A stretch of 64,000 bases of DNA from an uncultured candidate division WPS-2 bacterium (GCA_937927945.1 CALEYW010000013.1:30836-94835); one strand, 5' to 3'. Shown: positions 40,471 to 50,241, counted from the first letter of the stretch. Translations and numbers: made by a program. Notes: a model not told the origin generated them from the sequence alone.

Positions 40471-42000
40471 TCAGACGACGGCGGCTTTGGCCTTGCCGGT
40501 AACGCCGTTGGTGGAGAAGCCGTGGGCCGCGAGGTCTTCGACGATGCTGACGAAGGCGCGGACCGGGGTTCCGGTCGGGCCCTTGGCCATGTGCGAGGAC
40601 TCGCCGTCGAGATAGGCTGTGCCGGCCACGTCGAGGTGGATCCACGGCGTCTCGCCGACGAAGGCCTTCAGGAAGGCGCCCGCCGTCTCGGCTCCGCCGG
40701 CGCGCCCGCCGGTGTTCTTGAGGTCGGCGATATCGCTCTTGATCTGCTGATCGAAGTCCGGGTAGAGCGGGAGGCGCCAGTACCGTTCGCCGCAGTCCGC
40801 GACGATGCGCAGGAAGCGTTCCACGAAGGCGTCATCGTTCGACATCGTGCCGCTGGCGGCATGACCGAGTGCGACGACGCAGGCGCCGGTCAGCGTGGCG
40901 GCGTCGATGATCTTCGTTGCGCCGAGTTCGGTCGCGTAGCACAGCGCGTCGGCGAGAATCAGCCGGCCTTCCGCGTCGGTGTTCAGCACTTCGATCGTCT
41001 TGCCGTTCATCGCGCGCAGGACGTCGCCCGGTTTCATCGCGCGGTGCCCCGGCAGATTCTCCGAGGACGGGATGAGGCCGATCACGTTGAGCTTCGGACG
41101 CAGCTTGCCGATCGCCCACATCGCACCGATCACGCCGGCACCGCCCGACATGTCGTACTTCATCTCGTGCATGTTCTCGGCCGGCTTGATCGAGATGCCG
41201 CCGGAGTCGAACGTGAGGCCCTTGCCGACGAGCGCTAGGACTTCGTTCGAGGACGGATCGCCCTTGTAGCTCATCACCGAGAGCGTCGCGGGTTCGTCCG
41301 AACCGCGCGAGACGCCGAGCAGCGCCCCCATCCCCTTGACCGTCATCTCGGCTTCGTCGAGGACGTGGAATTCGAGTCCCGCGTCCTTCGCGAGGTCCTG
41401 TGCGCGCTGCGCGAGGTGTGTCGGGGTCATGTCGTTGGCGGGCGTGAGGGCCATCAGGCGCGCCGCGTTCACGGCTTCGCCGACGATGCTGCCGCGTTTC
41501 ACACCGGCTTCGACGGCCCCGCGGTCCAGCGAACCGGCGAGCACGGTCACGTCGGTCGTCACGACCGGCTTGTCGGCTTCGGTGCGGTAGATCGTCGTGT
41601 CGATGGTGGCCGCGATCGCGCCTTCGGCGACGAACGACGCCGCGCGCGCCGCGTCGACGCCCTCGGGCAGAGCGATCGCGAACTTCGCAACGCCGCGTTT
41701 GCCGAGAAAGCGCACCGCGGTACCCGCGTACTTGGTGAGGGCTCCGGCCGTCAGCTTTTCGCGGTCGCCCAAGCCGACCACGAGCACGCGCTTGAACGGC
41801 GCGTCCTTCGCGTGGATGAGCGAGGTCTCGCCGGTCTTCCCGGTGATTTCGCCGCCGGCCAGGACGTCGGCCAGCGCGCCCTTCAGCGCGCGATCGACCT
41901 CGGCTGCAACGCCGTCGACGGCACCGCCCGCAAAAACCGGTACGACGAGCGCACCGCTCGCCACCGCCGCCGCGGCGTCGTTCGAGACGTGGACCTGCAT
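40471..42000 (-). CDS. pepA: Leucyl aminopeptidase (M17)
   Basis: 509 residues, a cytosolic hexameric aminopeptidase with two metals. Active-site motif N-T-D-A-E-G-R-L, preceded by V-G-K-G-L-T-F-D-S-G-G-I-S-I-K-P with the lysine/aspartate ligands and Y-D-M-S-G-G-A. RBS GGAGGA lies five bases before ATG 42000. Diverges from purM. Confidence 0.96.
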   Translation of the reverse strand: MQVHVSNDAAAAVASGALVVPVFAGGAVDGVAAEVDRALKGALADVLAGGEITGKTGETSLIHAKDAPFKRVLVVGLGDREKLTAGALTKYAGTAVRFLGKRGVAKFAIALPEGVDAARAASFVAEGAIAATIDTTIYRTEADKPVVTTDVTVLAGSLDRGAVEAGVKRGSIVGEAVNAARLMALTPANDMTPTHLAQRAQDLAKDAGLEFHVLDEAEMTVKGMGALLGVSRGSDEPATLSVMSYKGDPSSNEVLALVGKGLTFDSGGISIKPAENMHEMKYDMSGGAGVIGAMWAIGKLRPKLNVIGLIPSSENLPGHRAMKPGDVLRAMNGKTIEVLNTDAEGRLILADALCYATELGATKIIDAATLTGACVVALGHAASGTMSNDDAFVERFLRIVADCGERYWRLPLYPDFDQQIKSDIADLKNTGGRAGGAETAGAFLKAFVGETPWIHLDVAGTAYLDGESSHMAKGPTGTPVRAFVSIVEDLAAHGFSTNGVTGKAKAAVV

Positions 42001-42104
42001 GGATTCCTCCGGAAGGACAGAAGCGGTCGAGCGACCGTGATGGACAACCTGTTTCGCTTTAAGCGCCCAAAAGGCGCGACCCTTTGCTCGAAACGCGCCA
42101 AATC

Positions 42105-43124
42105 ATGAGCAACGACGCCTACAAACGGGCTGGGGTCGACATAGCGGCCGGCAATACTGCCGTTCAGCGGTACCGCGACGTGACGTCGGGCTGGACGCAT
42201 CCCGAGCAGCTTGGTGCGCTCGGCGGCTTTAGCGGCCTCTTTCGGCTGCCGGGCGACGCGAAGCGGGCTCTGGTGGGCTCGGCCGACGGTGTTGGGACCA
42301 AGATCCTCATTGCGGCAGCGATGCGACGGTACGACACCGTAGGAGCCGATCTCGTCAACCACTGCGTCAACGACATCCTCGTGACCGGTGCGGACCCGCT
42401 GTTCTTTCTCGACTATCTCGCGGTCGGGAAGCTCGATCCCGAGGTCGCCGCGGCGGTCGTCTCCGGCGTGCACGGCGCGTGCCGCGCGAACCACTGCGCG
42501 CTGCTCGGCGGCGAAACCGCGGAGATGCCCGGCGTGTACCGTGCCGACCACTTCGATTTGGCGGGGACGATCGTCGGCATCGTCGACCTCGACGCGATCC
42601 CCGATCCGAACCGCGTGCAGCCCGGCGACGCGATCGTCGGACTTCCGGCCGTCGGCATGCACACGAACGGGTACACCTTGGCGCGCGCGCTGATCGCCGA
42701 AGAGGAATACGGTCAGCCGTTCGACGGTACGACGTACGGCGACGCGCTGCTCGCGCCGCACCCGTCGTACTTGGAGCCGGTGCGCGCGATTCGTGCCGTC
42801 GCGGACGTGAAGTCGATGGCGCACATCACCGGCGGCGGTCTGCTCGAGAACGTGCCGCGCACGCTGCCCGAGCATGCGGCGGCGGTGTTCGAGCAGACGC
42901 GTTGGAACGTACCTCCGATCATGGCCGAACTCGTGCGGCGCGGCAACCTCGCCCACGAGGAACGCTATCGCACGCTGAACATGGGCGTCGGCTACACGCT
43001 GATCGTACCGATCTCCGACGTCGACCGCGCGCTCGCGGCGGCACCGGGCGCGCGCGTCGTGGGGTTCGTACAGCCGCGGCGCGACGGCGAGCCGCGCGTC
43101 GTCGTGCATCCCGCGCGCGGTTAG
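42105..43124 (+). CDS. purM: AIR synthetase
   Basis: 339 residues. It closes FGAM to AIR using ATP. S-A-D-G-V-G-T-K-I, D-L-V-N-H-C-V-N-D-I-L-V-T-G-A-D and L-L-G-G-E-T-A-E-M-P-G are typical. I-T-G-G-G-L-L-E-N-V-P-R lies in the C-terminal half. ATG 42105 gives the usual Y-K-x-A-G-V-D-I beginning. Confidence 0.96.
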   Translation: MSNDAYKRAGVDIAAGNTAVQRYRDVTSGWTHPEQLGALGGFSGLFRLPGDAKRALVGSADGVGTKILIAAAMRRYDTVGADLVNHCVNDILVTGADPLFFLDYLAVGKLDPEVAAAVVSGVHGACRANHCALLGGETAEMPGVYRADHFDLAGTIVGIVDLDAIPDPNRVQPGDAIVGLPAVGMHTNGYTLARALIAEEEYGQPFDGTTYGDALLAPHPSYLEPVRAIRAVADVKSMAHITGGGLLENVPRTLPEHAAAVFEQTRWNVPPIMAELVRRGNLAHEERYRTLNMGVGYTLIVPISDVDRALAAAPGARVVGFVQPRRDGEPRVVVHPARG

Positions 43125-43136
43125 CGCACCGCCCCG

Positions 43137-44261
43137 ATGGCGTTCAACCTGCTCGCCGCGCTCGACGACGAGCGGTTCGGCGCTGATGCACTCGCGCGCG
43201 CGCACGCCGGCGCCGCTGCCGCCGGATTTCGGCTGCGACGCGTGCGCGGCGCCGGCGACGATCGGCTGGCGGCGTGGATCGACTTCACGTTTCCGGGTTC
43301 GTTCTGGTCCTCCGAGGTGCGCGTCGCGAACGCGTGGGTGGCCGAGCGCGACGGGGAGATCGCCGGCTTCGCCGGGTTCGATCCGCAAGGTCTGCGGTTT
43401 CCGTGGCTGCGTCGCTGGCGCGACCGTGCCGACGTCGGCATCTTCGGACCGTTCGGCGTCGGTCCGGCATTTCGCGGAGCCGGAGCGGGAGCTCCGCTGC
43501 TCTCCGCCGCGCTCTGCAGCCTGCGCGAGGCGGGCTACGCGCACGCGCTGATCCCCGCGCTCGCCGGCGAACGGTTGATCGCGATGTACGTTCGCCGCAC
43601 CGGCGCCACCGTCGTCGACGAGTTCGGCTACGACGTCGGACGCTTTCGCGCGACGATCCTCGCGTCGGGTGCCGGAACGAATGCCCGCAACGTGCTGGAA
43701 CGCGTGCGCGAGGGCGCGCTGCCGCTCGACGTCGCCGCGATCGTGATGAACGACGCGCAGGCGGGTGCTCTGGACGTGGCGCGCGATCACGGGGTCGACG
43801 CGATCCCGGTCCTCTGGGATCGCGCGAACGAGCGCCGCGCCGTCTTCGACACACGCGTGATCGACGCGGTCGCGCGCACCGAACCGCAGCTCGTGCTGCT
43901 GTTGGGCTGGATGCATCTGCTGCCGCCGGAGTTCTTGACGCGTTTTCCCGAGACGATCAACGTCCATCCGTCGTATCTGCCGTTCGATCCGGCGGCGGAC
44001 GAGGTGATCGTCCCGGACGGCACCGCGATCCCGGCGTTGCGCGGCGCGCACGCGCTGCGTGACGCCGTGCGGCTGGGGCTGCGCTGGACCGGCGTCACGG
44101 TGCACCGGGTCACGAACGAGACGGACCGCGGCGCGGTGCTCGTTCGCACGCCGGTTCCCGTCGCGGCCGGAACGAGTGAGTCCGAACTGCGTGACGTCGT
44201 GCGCCCGCTGGAATTTTCGGCCGTTGCGAAGGCGATTCGTCGCTGGAGCTTCGAACGGTAG
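43137..44261 (+). CDS. purN: GNAT domain fused to GAR formyltransferase (PurN)
   Basis: 374 residues, nearly twice a normal PurN. Residues about 1-170 look like a GNAT acetyltransferase, with the acetyl-CoA loop R-G-A-G-A-G-A-P-L-L. Residues 170-374 are PurN: A-S-G-A-G-T-N-A, G-W-M-H-L-L-P-P-E-F, and the substrate motif I-N-V-H-P-S-Y-L-P with Asn and His, followed by V-T-V-H-R-V-T-N-E-T-D-R-G with the catalytic Asp. It transfers formyl from 10-formyl-THF to GAR. The role of the GNAT half is unknown. Twelve bases after purM. Confidence 0.88.
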   Translation: MAFNLLAALDDERFGADALARAHAGAAAAGFRLRRVRGAGDDRLAAWIDFTFPGSFWSSEVRVANAWVAERDGEIAGFAGFDPQGLRFPWLRRWRDRADVGIFGPFGVGPAFRGAGAGAPLLSAALCSLREAGYAHALIPALAGERLIAMYVRRTGATVVDEFGYDVGRFRATILASGAGTNARNVLERVREGALPLDVAAIVMNDAQAGALDVARDHGVDAIPVLWDRANERRAVFDTRVIDAVARTEPQLVLLLGWMHLLPPEFLTRFPETINVHPSYLPFDPAADEVIVPDGTAIPALRGAHALRDAVRLGLRWTGVTVHRVTNETDRGAVLVRTPVPVAAGTSESELRDVVRPLEFSAVAKAIRRWSFER

Positions 44262-44264
44262 CGC

Positions 44265-46544
44265 ATGCCCTTTCCGATCTTGATCGCCGCCGCGGTCGGG
44301 TGCTGCGCCGTCTCGGGAACCGTCCGCTCGGCGGACGGGGCGCCGCTCCGTGCCCGAGTCCATCTCTCCGGTTTCACGCAAGCCGACGTCGATAGCGATG
44401 CCCGGGGCACGTTCTCGATCACAGTACCGAGCGGCGCGTATCGGGTCACGATCGAAGCGCGGGGTTATGCCGCCGCCGCGACCGAGGTGATCGTCCATGA
44501 GGGCGAGCGCATCGACGTCTCGCTCGACCCAATCGGCGGAGGTCGTCTGAGGGAGATCGGCCGCGTCAGCGTTGACGGCCGGCTGACGGTTTCGCGAACG
44601 ACGGTGCCGAGCCGCGAGATTTCGCGCGTTGACCTCGACGCTTTAGGATACGACCGCGCGGTCGACGCGCTCGCGACGATTCCGTCGCTGACCCTCGCGC
44701 GGCCTGGCGGCGGCGCGCGCGGCGCGGTGGCTGTGGCTGCGTTGCGCGGACCCGATCCGTCGGAGACGCGGATCACCTTGGACGGGCAGCCGCTCAACGA
44801 CGCGAATACGGGGGACCTCGATCTGGCGCTGTTCCCGACTGCGGCGCTCGGCGCGCTCGACGTCAGCGAGGGTTTGGGACCCGAAGACCATCGCGGCGCC
44901 GATACGATCGGCGGCGAGATCAACCTCATCTCGCTGAAACCGACTCAGGATCCGACCCGCATGCTGCGCATCTCGGACGGATCGTTCGGAACGTCGACTG
45001 CCGAGGTCAACGCGACGGGACGCGCCGGCCGCCTCGGTTATGCGCTCGCGGGGGGCCGGGCGCACACCGACGGCTACGTTCACGACTATCCGGTGACCTA
45101 CGACTACACGGATGCGAGCGGAGCGAATCAGGCGGCGGCGATTCGGCTGGGCTCGAGTATCGATTCGTCGACGGCGCTCGCCAATTTCACGTACGACATC
45201 TCTACCCGTTCGACGGTGCGGCTGCGGACGCTGACACTCGACAATCGGCGTGACGAAAGCGCGGCGCAGACGATGCCGGTCGATCCGGCGAACGACGCTC
45301 CGGGCGCAGATTTCATCGGTACCGGACCGCAGACACGCGGCCAGAGCCTGCGAGCGACGCTGCTCGGCGCCACCCTGCCGGTCGGCGCCGGGACCTTGAC
45401 GATGACGACCGCTTTTTCGAGTCTTGGGACATCGCTCGAACGCGATATCGCGCCGACGGGCGCGACACCATATGATTTTTCGCTGAACGACCGGCTGGCG
45501 ACGACGACGCTGGAGTGGACGCGCACGTCGGGCACGTCGACCTTGGCGTTTGGCGGGTCGACGCGCGCCGAAACGCTCGCGTCGCCGGATCAGTTTGTCG
45601 ACACGCTGCGCGAGCACGCGACCTCCGCCTGGGTTCGTGCCGGCGCCGACATCGCGCCGCGCGTTCGTCTAGCGGCGAGCCTCGTCCATTCGCGCTGGTC
45701 GACATTTGGTGCGAGTAGCGACGGCCGCCTCGGACTTTCGCTCGACGACGGGACGAACGGAACCTTGCGGTTCGCGGTCGGCACGGGGTTTCGAGCCCCC
45801 CTCCTTGCCGAGTTGGCGGTGCTGCCGGACAATCTCGTGCCGGTTGACGCACACTGCGTCGCTTCGAACGGAAATCCGAACGAGCACGCCGAGCACGCCA
45901 CGGAATATGAATTGGGATACGGCAAGCGGTTCGGCCAGACGACCGTTGACGCGTCGGTGTACCGTTCCAATCTGCGCGACGCCATCGAGATCTCCTATCC
46001 GATCGGCGCCGAATGCGACGGGGTCCATCCAATCGTCGCGCAATCGATGCCGATCAACGTCGGTAACGTCATCTATCAAGGCGGAGCGATGCGCCTGGTG
46101 CACCGCTTCGGTCCGTTGCTGGCGACGGCCGAGTATGGTGTGAACGCCGCGTATCCGACCAACTTACCGGCGACCGTTGCTAACCCGACCTCGGGTGCGT
46201 CGCTCGTCATCGGACAGCAGTTCGCGGGCATCCCGATCCAAACGTTCTCGTTCGGCCTCCGCTATGTGCATAGCGCGCTGCACGGAGCGGTAAACCTGAC
46301 GGCAAAGAGCGCCAACAACGAGCTCGCCCAAGGCCGCTACGCGACCCTCGACGCAGCGGTCGGGAAACGTTGGAACCGGGTGGACCTCACGCTCGCGGGA
46401 ACGAACCTGACGAGCGCGGTCAGCGGCCGCTTCACTCGTATTGGACTGGGTACGCCGTACGCTACGACGTCGGGACCGGCGCTAAGTCAGGATGCGCTCG
46501 TCTTGCAGCCCGCCGCCGTACGGCTGATCGTCACCCTGCGCTAG
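44265..46544 (+). CDS. TonB-dependent outer-membrane receptor
   Basis: 759 residues. A hydrophobic signal-like start and a carboxypeptidase-regulatory-like beta sandwich (S-G-T-V-R-S-A-D-G-A-P-L, residues about 17-90) precede the plug (D-A-L-A-T-I-P-S-L-T, R-I-T-L-D-G-Q-P-L-N-D, G-A-D-T-I-G-G-E-I-N). A barrel of about 22 strands follows, ending with an aromatic-poor L-I-V-T-L-R. Such receptors import chelated metals, vitamins or sugars with TonB energy. No TonB or ExbBD is nearby, and the substrate cannot be assigned. Confidence 0.9.
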   Translation: MPFPILIAAAVGCCAVSGTVRSADGAPLRARVHLSGFTQADVDSDARGTFSITVPSGAYRVTIEARGYAAAATEVIVHEGERIDVSLDPIGGGRLREIGRVSVDGRLTVSRTTVPSREISRVDLDALGYDRAVDALATIPSLTLARPGGGARGAVAVAALRGPDPSETRITLDGQPLNDANTGDLDLALFPTAALGALDVSEGLGPEDHRGADTIGGEINLISLKPTQDPTRMLRISDGSFGTSTAEVNATGRAGRLGYALAGGRAHTDGYVHDYPVTYDYTDASGANQAAAIRLGSSIDSSTALANFTYDISTRSTVRLRTLTLDNRRDESAAQTMPVDPANDAPGADFIGTGPQTRGQSLRATLLGATLPVGAGTLTMTTAFSSLGTSLERDIAPTGATPYDFSLNDRLATTTLEWTRTSGTSTLAFGGSTRAETLASPDQFVDTLREHATSAWVRAGADIAPRVRLAASLVHSRWSTFGASSDGRLGLSLDDGTNGTLRFAVGTGFRAPLLAELAVLPDNLVPVDAHCVASNGNPNEHAEHATEYELGYGKRFGQTTVDASVYRSNLRDAIEISYPIGAECDGVHPIVAQSMPINVGNVIYQGGAMRLVHRFGPLLATAEYGVNAAYPTNLPATVANPTSGASLVIGQQFAGIPIQTFSFGLRYVHSALHGAVNLTAKSANNELAQGRYATLDAAVGKRWNRVDLTLAGTNLTSAVSGRFTRIGLGTPYATTSGPALSQDALVLQPAAVRLIVTLR

Positions 46545-46557
46545 AAGGCGACGCGCG

Positions 46558-47109
46558 ATGGAAGACGACGGACTCATTCGGCTGGCCGTGCCGGTCAGCG
46601 AAGACGATCACATTCGCGGACCGGTCGACGCGCCCGTGACGCTGGTCGAGTACGGCGACTTCGAATGCCCTTTCTGTGGGCAGGCATATCCAATCCTAAA
46701 GGAACTCGAAGCGCGCTATCCGCGCGATCTGCGGGTCGTGTTTCGGCACTTTCCGCTCGAACAGCATCCCCACGCGGAGAAAGCTGCCGAAGCCTCGGAG
46801 TTCGCCGCCGACGCCGGACGCTTTTGGCCGATGCACGACCGGCTCTACGAGCACCAAGACCAGCTCGACGTGCGCCACCTTCCGGAGCACGCGCGAGCGC
46901 TCGGCGTCGACCCGCAAGCGCTCGCGATCGCGCTGCGCGACCAGACGTATCGCCCGATCGTCGAGGAGATGAAAGAGGGAGGCGAAGAGAGCGGAATCCC
47001 CGGCACGCCGGCGCTGTTCCTCAACGGCGTGCTGTTCGAGGACGAGGTGAGCCTTGCCGGCCTCGCGCAGGCGATAGACTGGCTGCTGGAGCACGGCCAA
47101 ATCAACTGA
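46558..47109 (+). CDS. DsbA-like thioredoxin-fold protein (cytosolic)
   Basis: 183 residues with the active site C-P-F-C in D-F-E-C-P-F-C-G-Q-A-Y-P, and cis-Pro in G-I-P-G-T-P-A-L-F-L-N-G. No signal peptide, so it probably acts in the cytosol, as in the thioredoxin_4/FrnE-like group. Thirteen bases after the TonB receptor. Confidence 0.88.
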   Translation: MEDDGLIRLAVPVSEDDHIRGPVDAPVTLVEYGDFECPFCGQAYPILKELEARYPRDLRVVFRHFPLEQHPHAEKAAEASEFAADAGRFWPMHDRLYEHQDQLDVRHLPEHARALGVDPQALAIALRDQTYRPIVEEMKEGGEESGIPGTPALFLNGVLFEDEVSLAGLAQAIDWLLEHGQIN

Positions 47110-47135
47110 CGCGGGCCGTCCGCGCGGTCAGTTGA
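47102..47135. terminator. Bidirectional terminator between dsbA-like and tsaD
   Basis: TCAACTGAC (47102-47110) and GTCAGTTGA (47127-47135) form a 9-bp stem with extra GCGG/CCGC inside. It overlaps both stop codons of the convergent genes. Confidence 0.55.
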
Positions 47136-48129
47136 AGCGAAGGTTCGGGTCGGCGACGAGCGCGCGCGGATCGACCCTCGCGATGGTCGCGCGGCGTTCG
47201 GCGGCCGCGGCGATCATCGCCGCATTGTCGGTGCAGAAGCGCCGTTCGGGGATGAAGGTCGCGATACCGCGTCGCTCGCCGAGCGCGACGAACGCCGACT
47301 GCAGCGCGGTATTCGCGGCGACGCCTCCGCTGAGCACGAGCGCCTCGTACGGCGTCGCGTCGATCGCCCGCGTCACGCGGTCGATCAGCACGTCCACGAC
47401 GGCCGCCTGGAACGACGCCGCAACGTCTTCGCGCCGGGCCGTCTTCCCGTCGGTCGATTCGAGGAAGTAGCGCACCGACGTCTTGAGTCCCGAGAAGCTC
47501 ATGTCGAGCGTCCCCGGATCGGGACGATGGCGTGGGAATGCGAAGGCGCGCGGATCGCCGTCACGCGCGAGCGCGTCGAGCGCCGGGCCGCCCGGAAACG
47601 GCAGGTCGAGCAGCCGTGCCGTCTTGTCGAACGCTTCGCCGGCCGCGTCGTCGCGCGTCTTGCCGATGACGCGCAGCGATGAAGGCGACGCGACCTCGAC
47701 GAGCTGCGAGTGTCCGCCCGAGACGAGCAGGGCCAGAAACGGATACGGCGGCGGCTCGTCGCGTTCGAGAAACGCGGCGAACAGGTGTCCGTGCAGATGG
47801 TTCACCGCGTACAGCGGCAAGCCGGTGGCGAACGCCAGCGCCTTCGCCGCCGCCACGCCGACGACGAGGCTGCCGATCAGGCCCGGGCCCGCGGTGACCG
47901 CGATGCCGTCGAGCGCGTCGAGCCCGATGCCCGCGCGGGTCAGCGCGTCGTCGACCGCCGCGGAGAGCAGCGCGGCATGACGCCGGCTGGCGATCTCGGG
48001 GACGATGCCGCCGTACTTGGCGTGGAATTCGTCTTGGTTCGTCGAGACGTTCGAGAGGACGCGTACGCCGTCGCGCACGACGGCGGTCGCGGTGTCGTCA
48101 CATGACGTCTCGATCCCCAGCAGCAGCAC
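47128..48129 (-). CDS. tsaD: tRNA threonylcarbamoyladenosine transferase TsaD
   Basis: 333 residues of the Kae1/TsaD ASKHA fold: G-I-E-T-S-C-D-D-T, metal-binding H in V-N-H-L-H-G-H, V-S-G-G-H-S-Q-L and L-S-G-G-V-A-A-N. It transfers threonylcarbamoyl to A37 of ANN-decoding tRNAs. GTG start at 48129 touches GAGG, so initiation may be at a CTG codon slightly downstream. Confidence 0.96.
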   Translation of the reverse strand: MLLLGIETSCDDTATAVVRDGVRVLSNVSTNQDEFHAKYGGIVPEIASRRHAALLSAAVDDALTRAGIGLDALDGIAVTAGPGLIGSLVVGVAAAKALAFATGLPLYAVNHLHGHLFAAFLERDEPPPYPFLALLVSGGHSQLVEVASPSSLRVIGKTRDDAAGEAFDKTARLLDLPFPGGPALDALARDGDPRAFAFPRHRPDPGTLDMSFSGLKTSVRYFLESTDGKTARREDVAASFQAAVVDVLIDRVTRAIDATPYEALVLSGGVAANTALQSAFVALGERRGIATFIPERRFCTDNAAMIAAAAERRATIARVDPRALVADPNLRFN

Positions 48130-48242
48130 CCTCGAAATGACCGCCGGCGCTGCCGCCGGGTTGCGGGCCAGCCCCGTCCGGGGCGTATCACAGGGAAGTC
48201 GACGGCGATATCCTACGCTGTGAACGACATGAAGCGAAGCCT

Positions 48243-48341
48243 TCAGGCCTGAGTAGTGACGCCGTCGTCGAGGATCGTGGCCACGACATCGGGACGGGGC
48301 ACCAGCACCTCACGTTCCGTTGGGTTCTCAGAGATGGACAC
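48243..48341 (-). CDS. 32-residue peptide after the ABC-2 exporter
   Basis: GTG 48341 (minus) is preceded by AAAAGGAG with nine bases of spacing, one of the better ribosome sites in the window. The product starts M-S-I-S-E-N-P-T-E-R-E, then V-L-V-P-R-P-D-V-V-A-T-I-L-D-D-G-V. The latter faintly resembles the first strand and turn of PqqD-type peptide-binding proteins (R-P-x-V-V). It lies 30 bases after the exporter permease on the same strand. It could be an exported peptide, a cut-down PqqD, or chance. Confidence 0.45.
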   Translation of the reverse strand: MSISENPTEREVLVPRPDVVATILDDGVTTQA

Positions 48342-48371
48342 GTCTTCGATCTCCTTTTGAAGCGCCGTCGG

Positions 48372-49163
48372 TCAGTAGTGGCTCAGCGTTCCGTCGAACT
48401 TCGCTCGAGCGATGGCGAGCCGGAACGTGAAGAGGGATACCGGGAGAAGCATGAACGCGACCGCTGCGAGCCAGAGCGCGTCGGGCGCCAGCTGCGTGAG
48501 CGCGACGCCGTTGAACGCGCCGCGTACCCCGCTCAGCACGTGTGTCATCGGCAGCAGCCAGGACACGTGCTGCAGCCAGCCCGGCAGCAACGCGATGGGG
48601 AAGAGCACGCCGGCCAAGATCGTCGCGGCGTTACGCAGGATGAATTGCAGGGGGGCACCCTGCTTGAAGACGATGACCATAGCCGTGCTCAAGATGCCGA
48701 GCGGGACAGTCGCCGCGATGGCCAGGATCACGAACGTACCGAGCGAGAGCGGATCGATGCGGTCGACCCGCAAGCCGAACATCGTGCCGAACGCGAGGAA
48801 ACACGCGATCTGGCTGAGCGCGAAGAGGAACGACCAGGCAATGGAGCCCAGCGCGATGACACCCAGACTCGTCGGCGTCGCCAGGATCGTCTGCAGCGTT
48901 CCGTAGAGCTGGTCGTTGCGGATCACTTTCTCACAGCCCTCGAGCGCGCCGGCCTCGAGGGTGAGAAAGGCGACGTTGAGCAGCGCGTAGTCGAAGTACG
49001 ACATGCCGCCGATGCCCAGGTGTCGGCCCGAAACGAGCTTGGCCATGAACGAGAGCGCGACCACGGAGGCGGCGATGCCGATCCAGTGCAGAGCGAATTG
49101 GAGCCGGTAGGTCATCGCGAGCCGTGCGTCGCGCACGAAGATGCCGCCGGCGCTAGCGAACAT
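48372..49163 (-). CDS. ABC-2 type exporter permease
   Basis: 263 residues with six hydrophobic helices typical of ABC2_membrane proteins (G-T-L-Q-T-I-L-A-T-P-T-S, then P-L-G-I-L-S-T-A-M-V-I-V-F, and the S-G-V-R-G-A-F-N-G loop). It overlaps its ATPase by 11 bases. Substrate unknown. Confidence 0.88.
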   Translation of the reverse strand: MFASAGGIFVRDARLAMTYRLQFALHWIGIAASVVALSFMAKLVSGRHLGIGGMSYFDYALLNVAFLTLEAGALEGCEKVIRNDQLYGTLQTILATPTSLGVIALGSIAWSFLFALSQIACFLAFGTMFGLRVDRIDPLSLGTFVILAIAATVPLGILSTAMVIVFKQGAPLQFILRNAATILAGVLFPIALLPGWLQHVSWLLPMTHVLSGVRGAFNGVALTQLAPDALWLAAVAFMLLPVSLFTFRLAIARAKFDGTLSHY

Positions 49164-50208
49164 CGTCGGCCTCCGCCGCGAACCCCGAAAAGATCTCGAG
49201 CGGCGTCATGACGTCCGGCTGCACTTGGGAGACGCAGACGCCGTTCGAGCTCACCGCCTGCAGCAGCTCGGTGAGCGTGCGGGCTTCGTCGTCCAGCTCG
49301 ACCTGCATCCGTACGCCGTCGTGCCGGCGCTGCAGCGAGAGGGTGCCGATGCCGGGGACCGCACGAGCCCGCGCCAGCACGTCGTCGTCGCAGCGGTCGA
49401 AAACGATCGCGTAGCGGCGCCGCCGCGACCGTGCGATCAGCTCCTCGGGCGTCGCGACCTTGACGATGCGACCGGTCTTGATGATCGCGATGCGGTCGCA
49501 GATCTCCCACGCCTCTTCGAGGAGATTCGTGCACAGGACGACGGTCTTGCCGTGTTCGACGACGATCGTGCGCACGAACGAGCGGATCGCCGCCGCGTGG
49601 ACCGGGTCGACGGCGCGGGTCGGCTCGTCCAGCAGCAGCACCTGGGCCTCTCCGAGCAACGCACGGGCGATTGCGAGACGCTGCCGCATCCCCGAGGAGA
49701 ACGCCTCGTAACGCCGATCGAGGCTCTGTTCGAGGTCGACCAACGCGGTCACCGCCGCGATTCGCCGCCGCAGGACCCCGCCGCGCAGCCCATGCAGATT
49801 ACCGAAGAACTCGAGATTCTGCCGCGCGGTGAGCCGGAAGTAGAAGCTGCGCTCTTCGGCGCTGCACAGGCCGATCTGCTTGCGCAGCGTCAGCGGAGCG
49901 GCGGCACCGTCGACGCCGTTGACCAACACTGTTCCAGCATCGGGCGTGGTGAGGCCCGCGAGAATCTGCAGGATGGTGCTCTTCCCGGCACCGTTCGCGC
50001 CGACGAGTCCGAACAATTCGCCGCGATGCACACGAAAGCTCACGTCCTCGATGGCGCGGAATCGCGGCGGGTTGCCGCGATGCCGCAGCCAGGTGGCGAT
50101 GTGGTGGCTCTTCGGAAACGTTTTCGTCAAATGGTCGACGATGACGCTGTCGTCAGACGACAGCGTCTCATCATTGATGTTGCTGGTTCGCAAGTCCGCC
50201 CGACGCAT
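49153..50208 (-). CDS. ABC-2 type exporter ATPase
   Basis: 351 residues from ATG 50208 (a TTG at 50241 is possible). Walker A G-A-N-G-A-G-K-S-T, signature F-S-S-G-M-R-Q-R-L, and Walker B V-L-L-L-D-E-P-T are intact. A C-terminal region of about 90 residues follows, typical of the drug/lipid exporter type. Confidence 0.93.
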   Translation of the reverse strand: MRRADLRTSNINDETLSSDDSVIVDHLTKTFPKSHHIATWLRHRGNPPRFRAIEDVSFRVHRGELFGLVGANGAGKSTILQILAGLTTPDAGTVLVNGVDGAAAPLTLRKQIGLCSAEERSFYFRLTARQNLEFFGNLHGLRGGVLRRRIAAVTALVDLEQSLDRRYEAFSSGMRQRLAIARALLGEAQVLLLDEPTRAVDPVHAAAIRSFVRTIVVEHGKTVVLCTNLLEEAWEICDRIAIIKTGRIVKVATPEELIARSRRRRYAIVFDRCDDDVLARARAVPGIGTLSLQRRHDGVRMQVELDDEARTLTELLQAVSSNGVCVSQVQPDVMTPLEIFSGFAAEADDVR

Positions 50209-50241
50209 GGCCGCCCCGAGTCTTTCGCAAGACGTAAGCAA

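Noticed and set aside
41883..44498. 871-codon minus-strand frame across purM/purN
   Set aside because: Shadow of purM, purN and pepA; Arg/His-rich translation with no domain.
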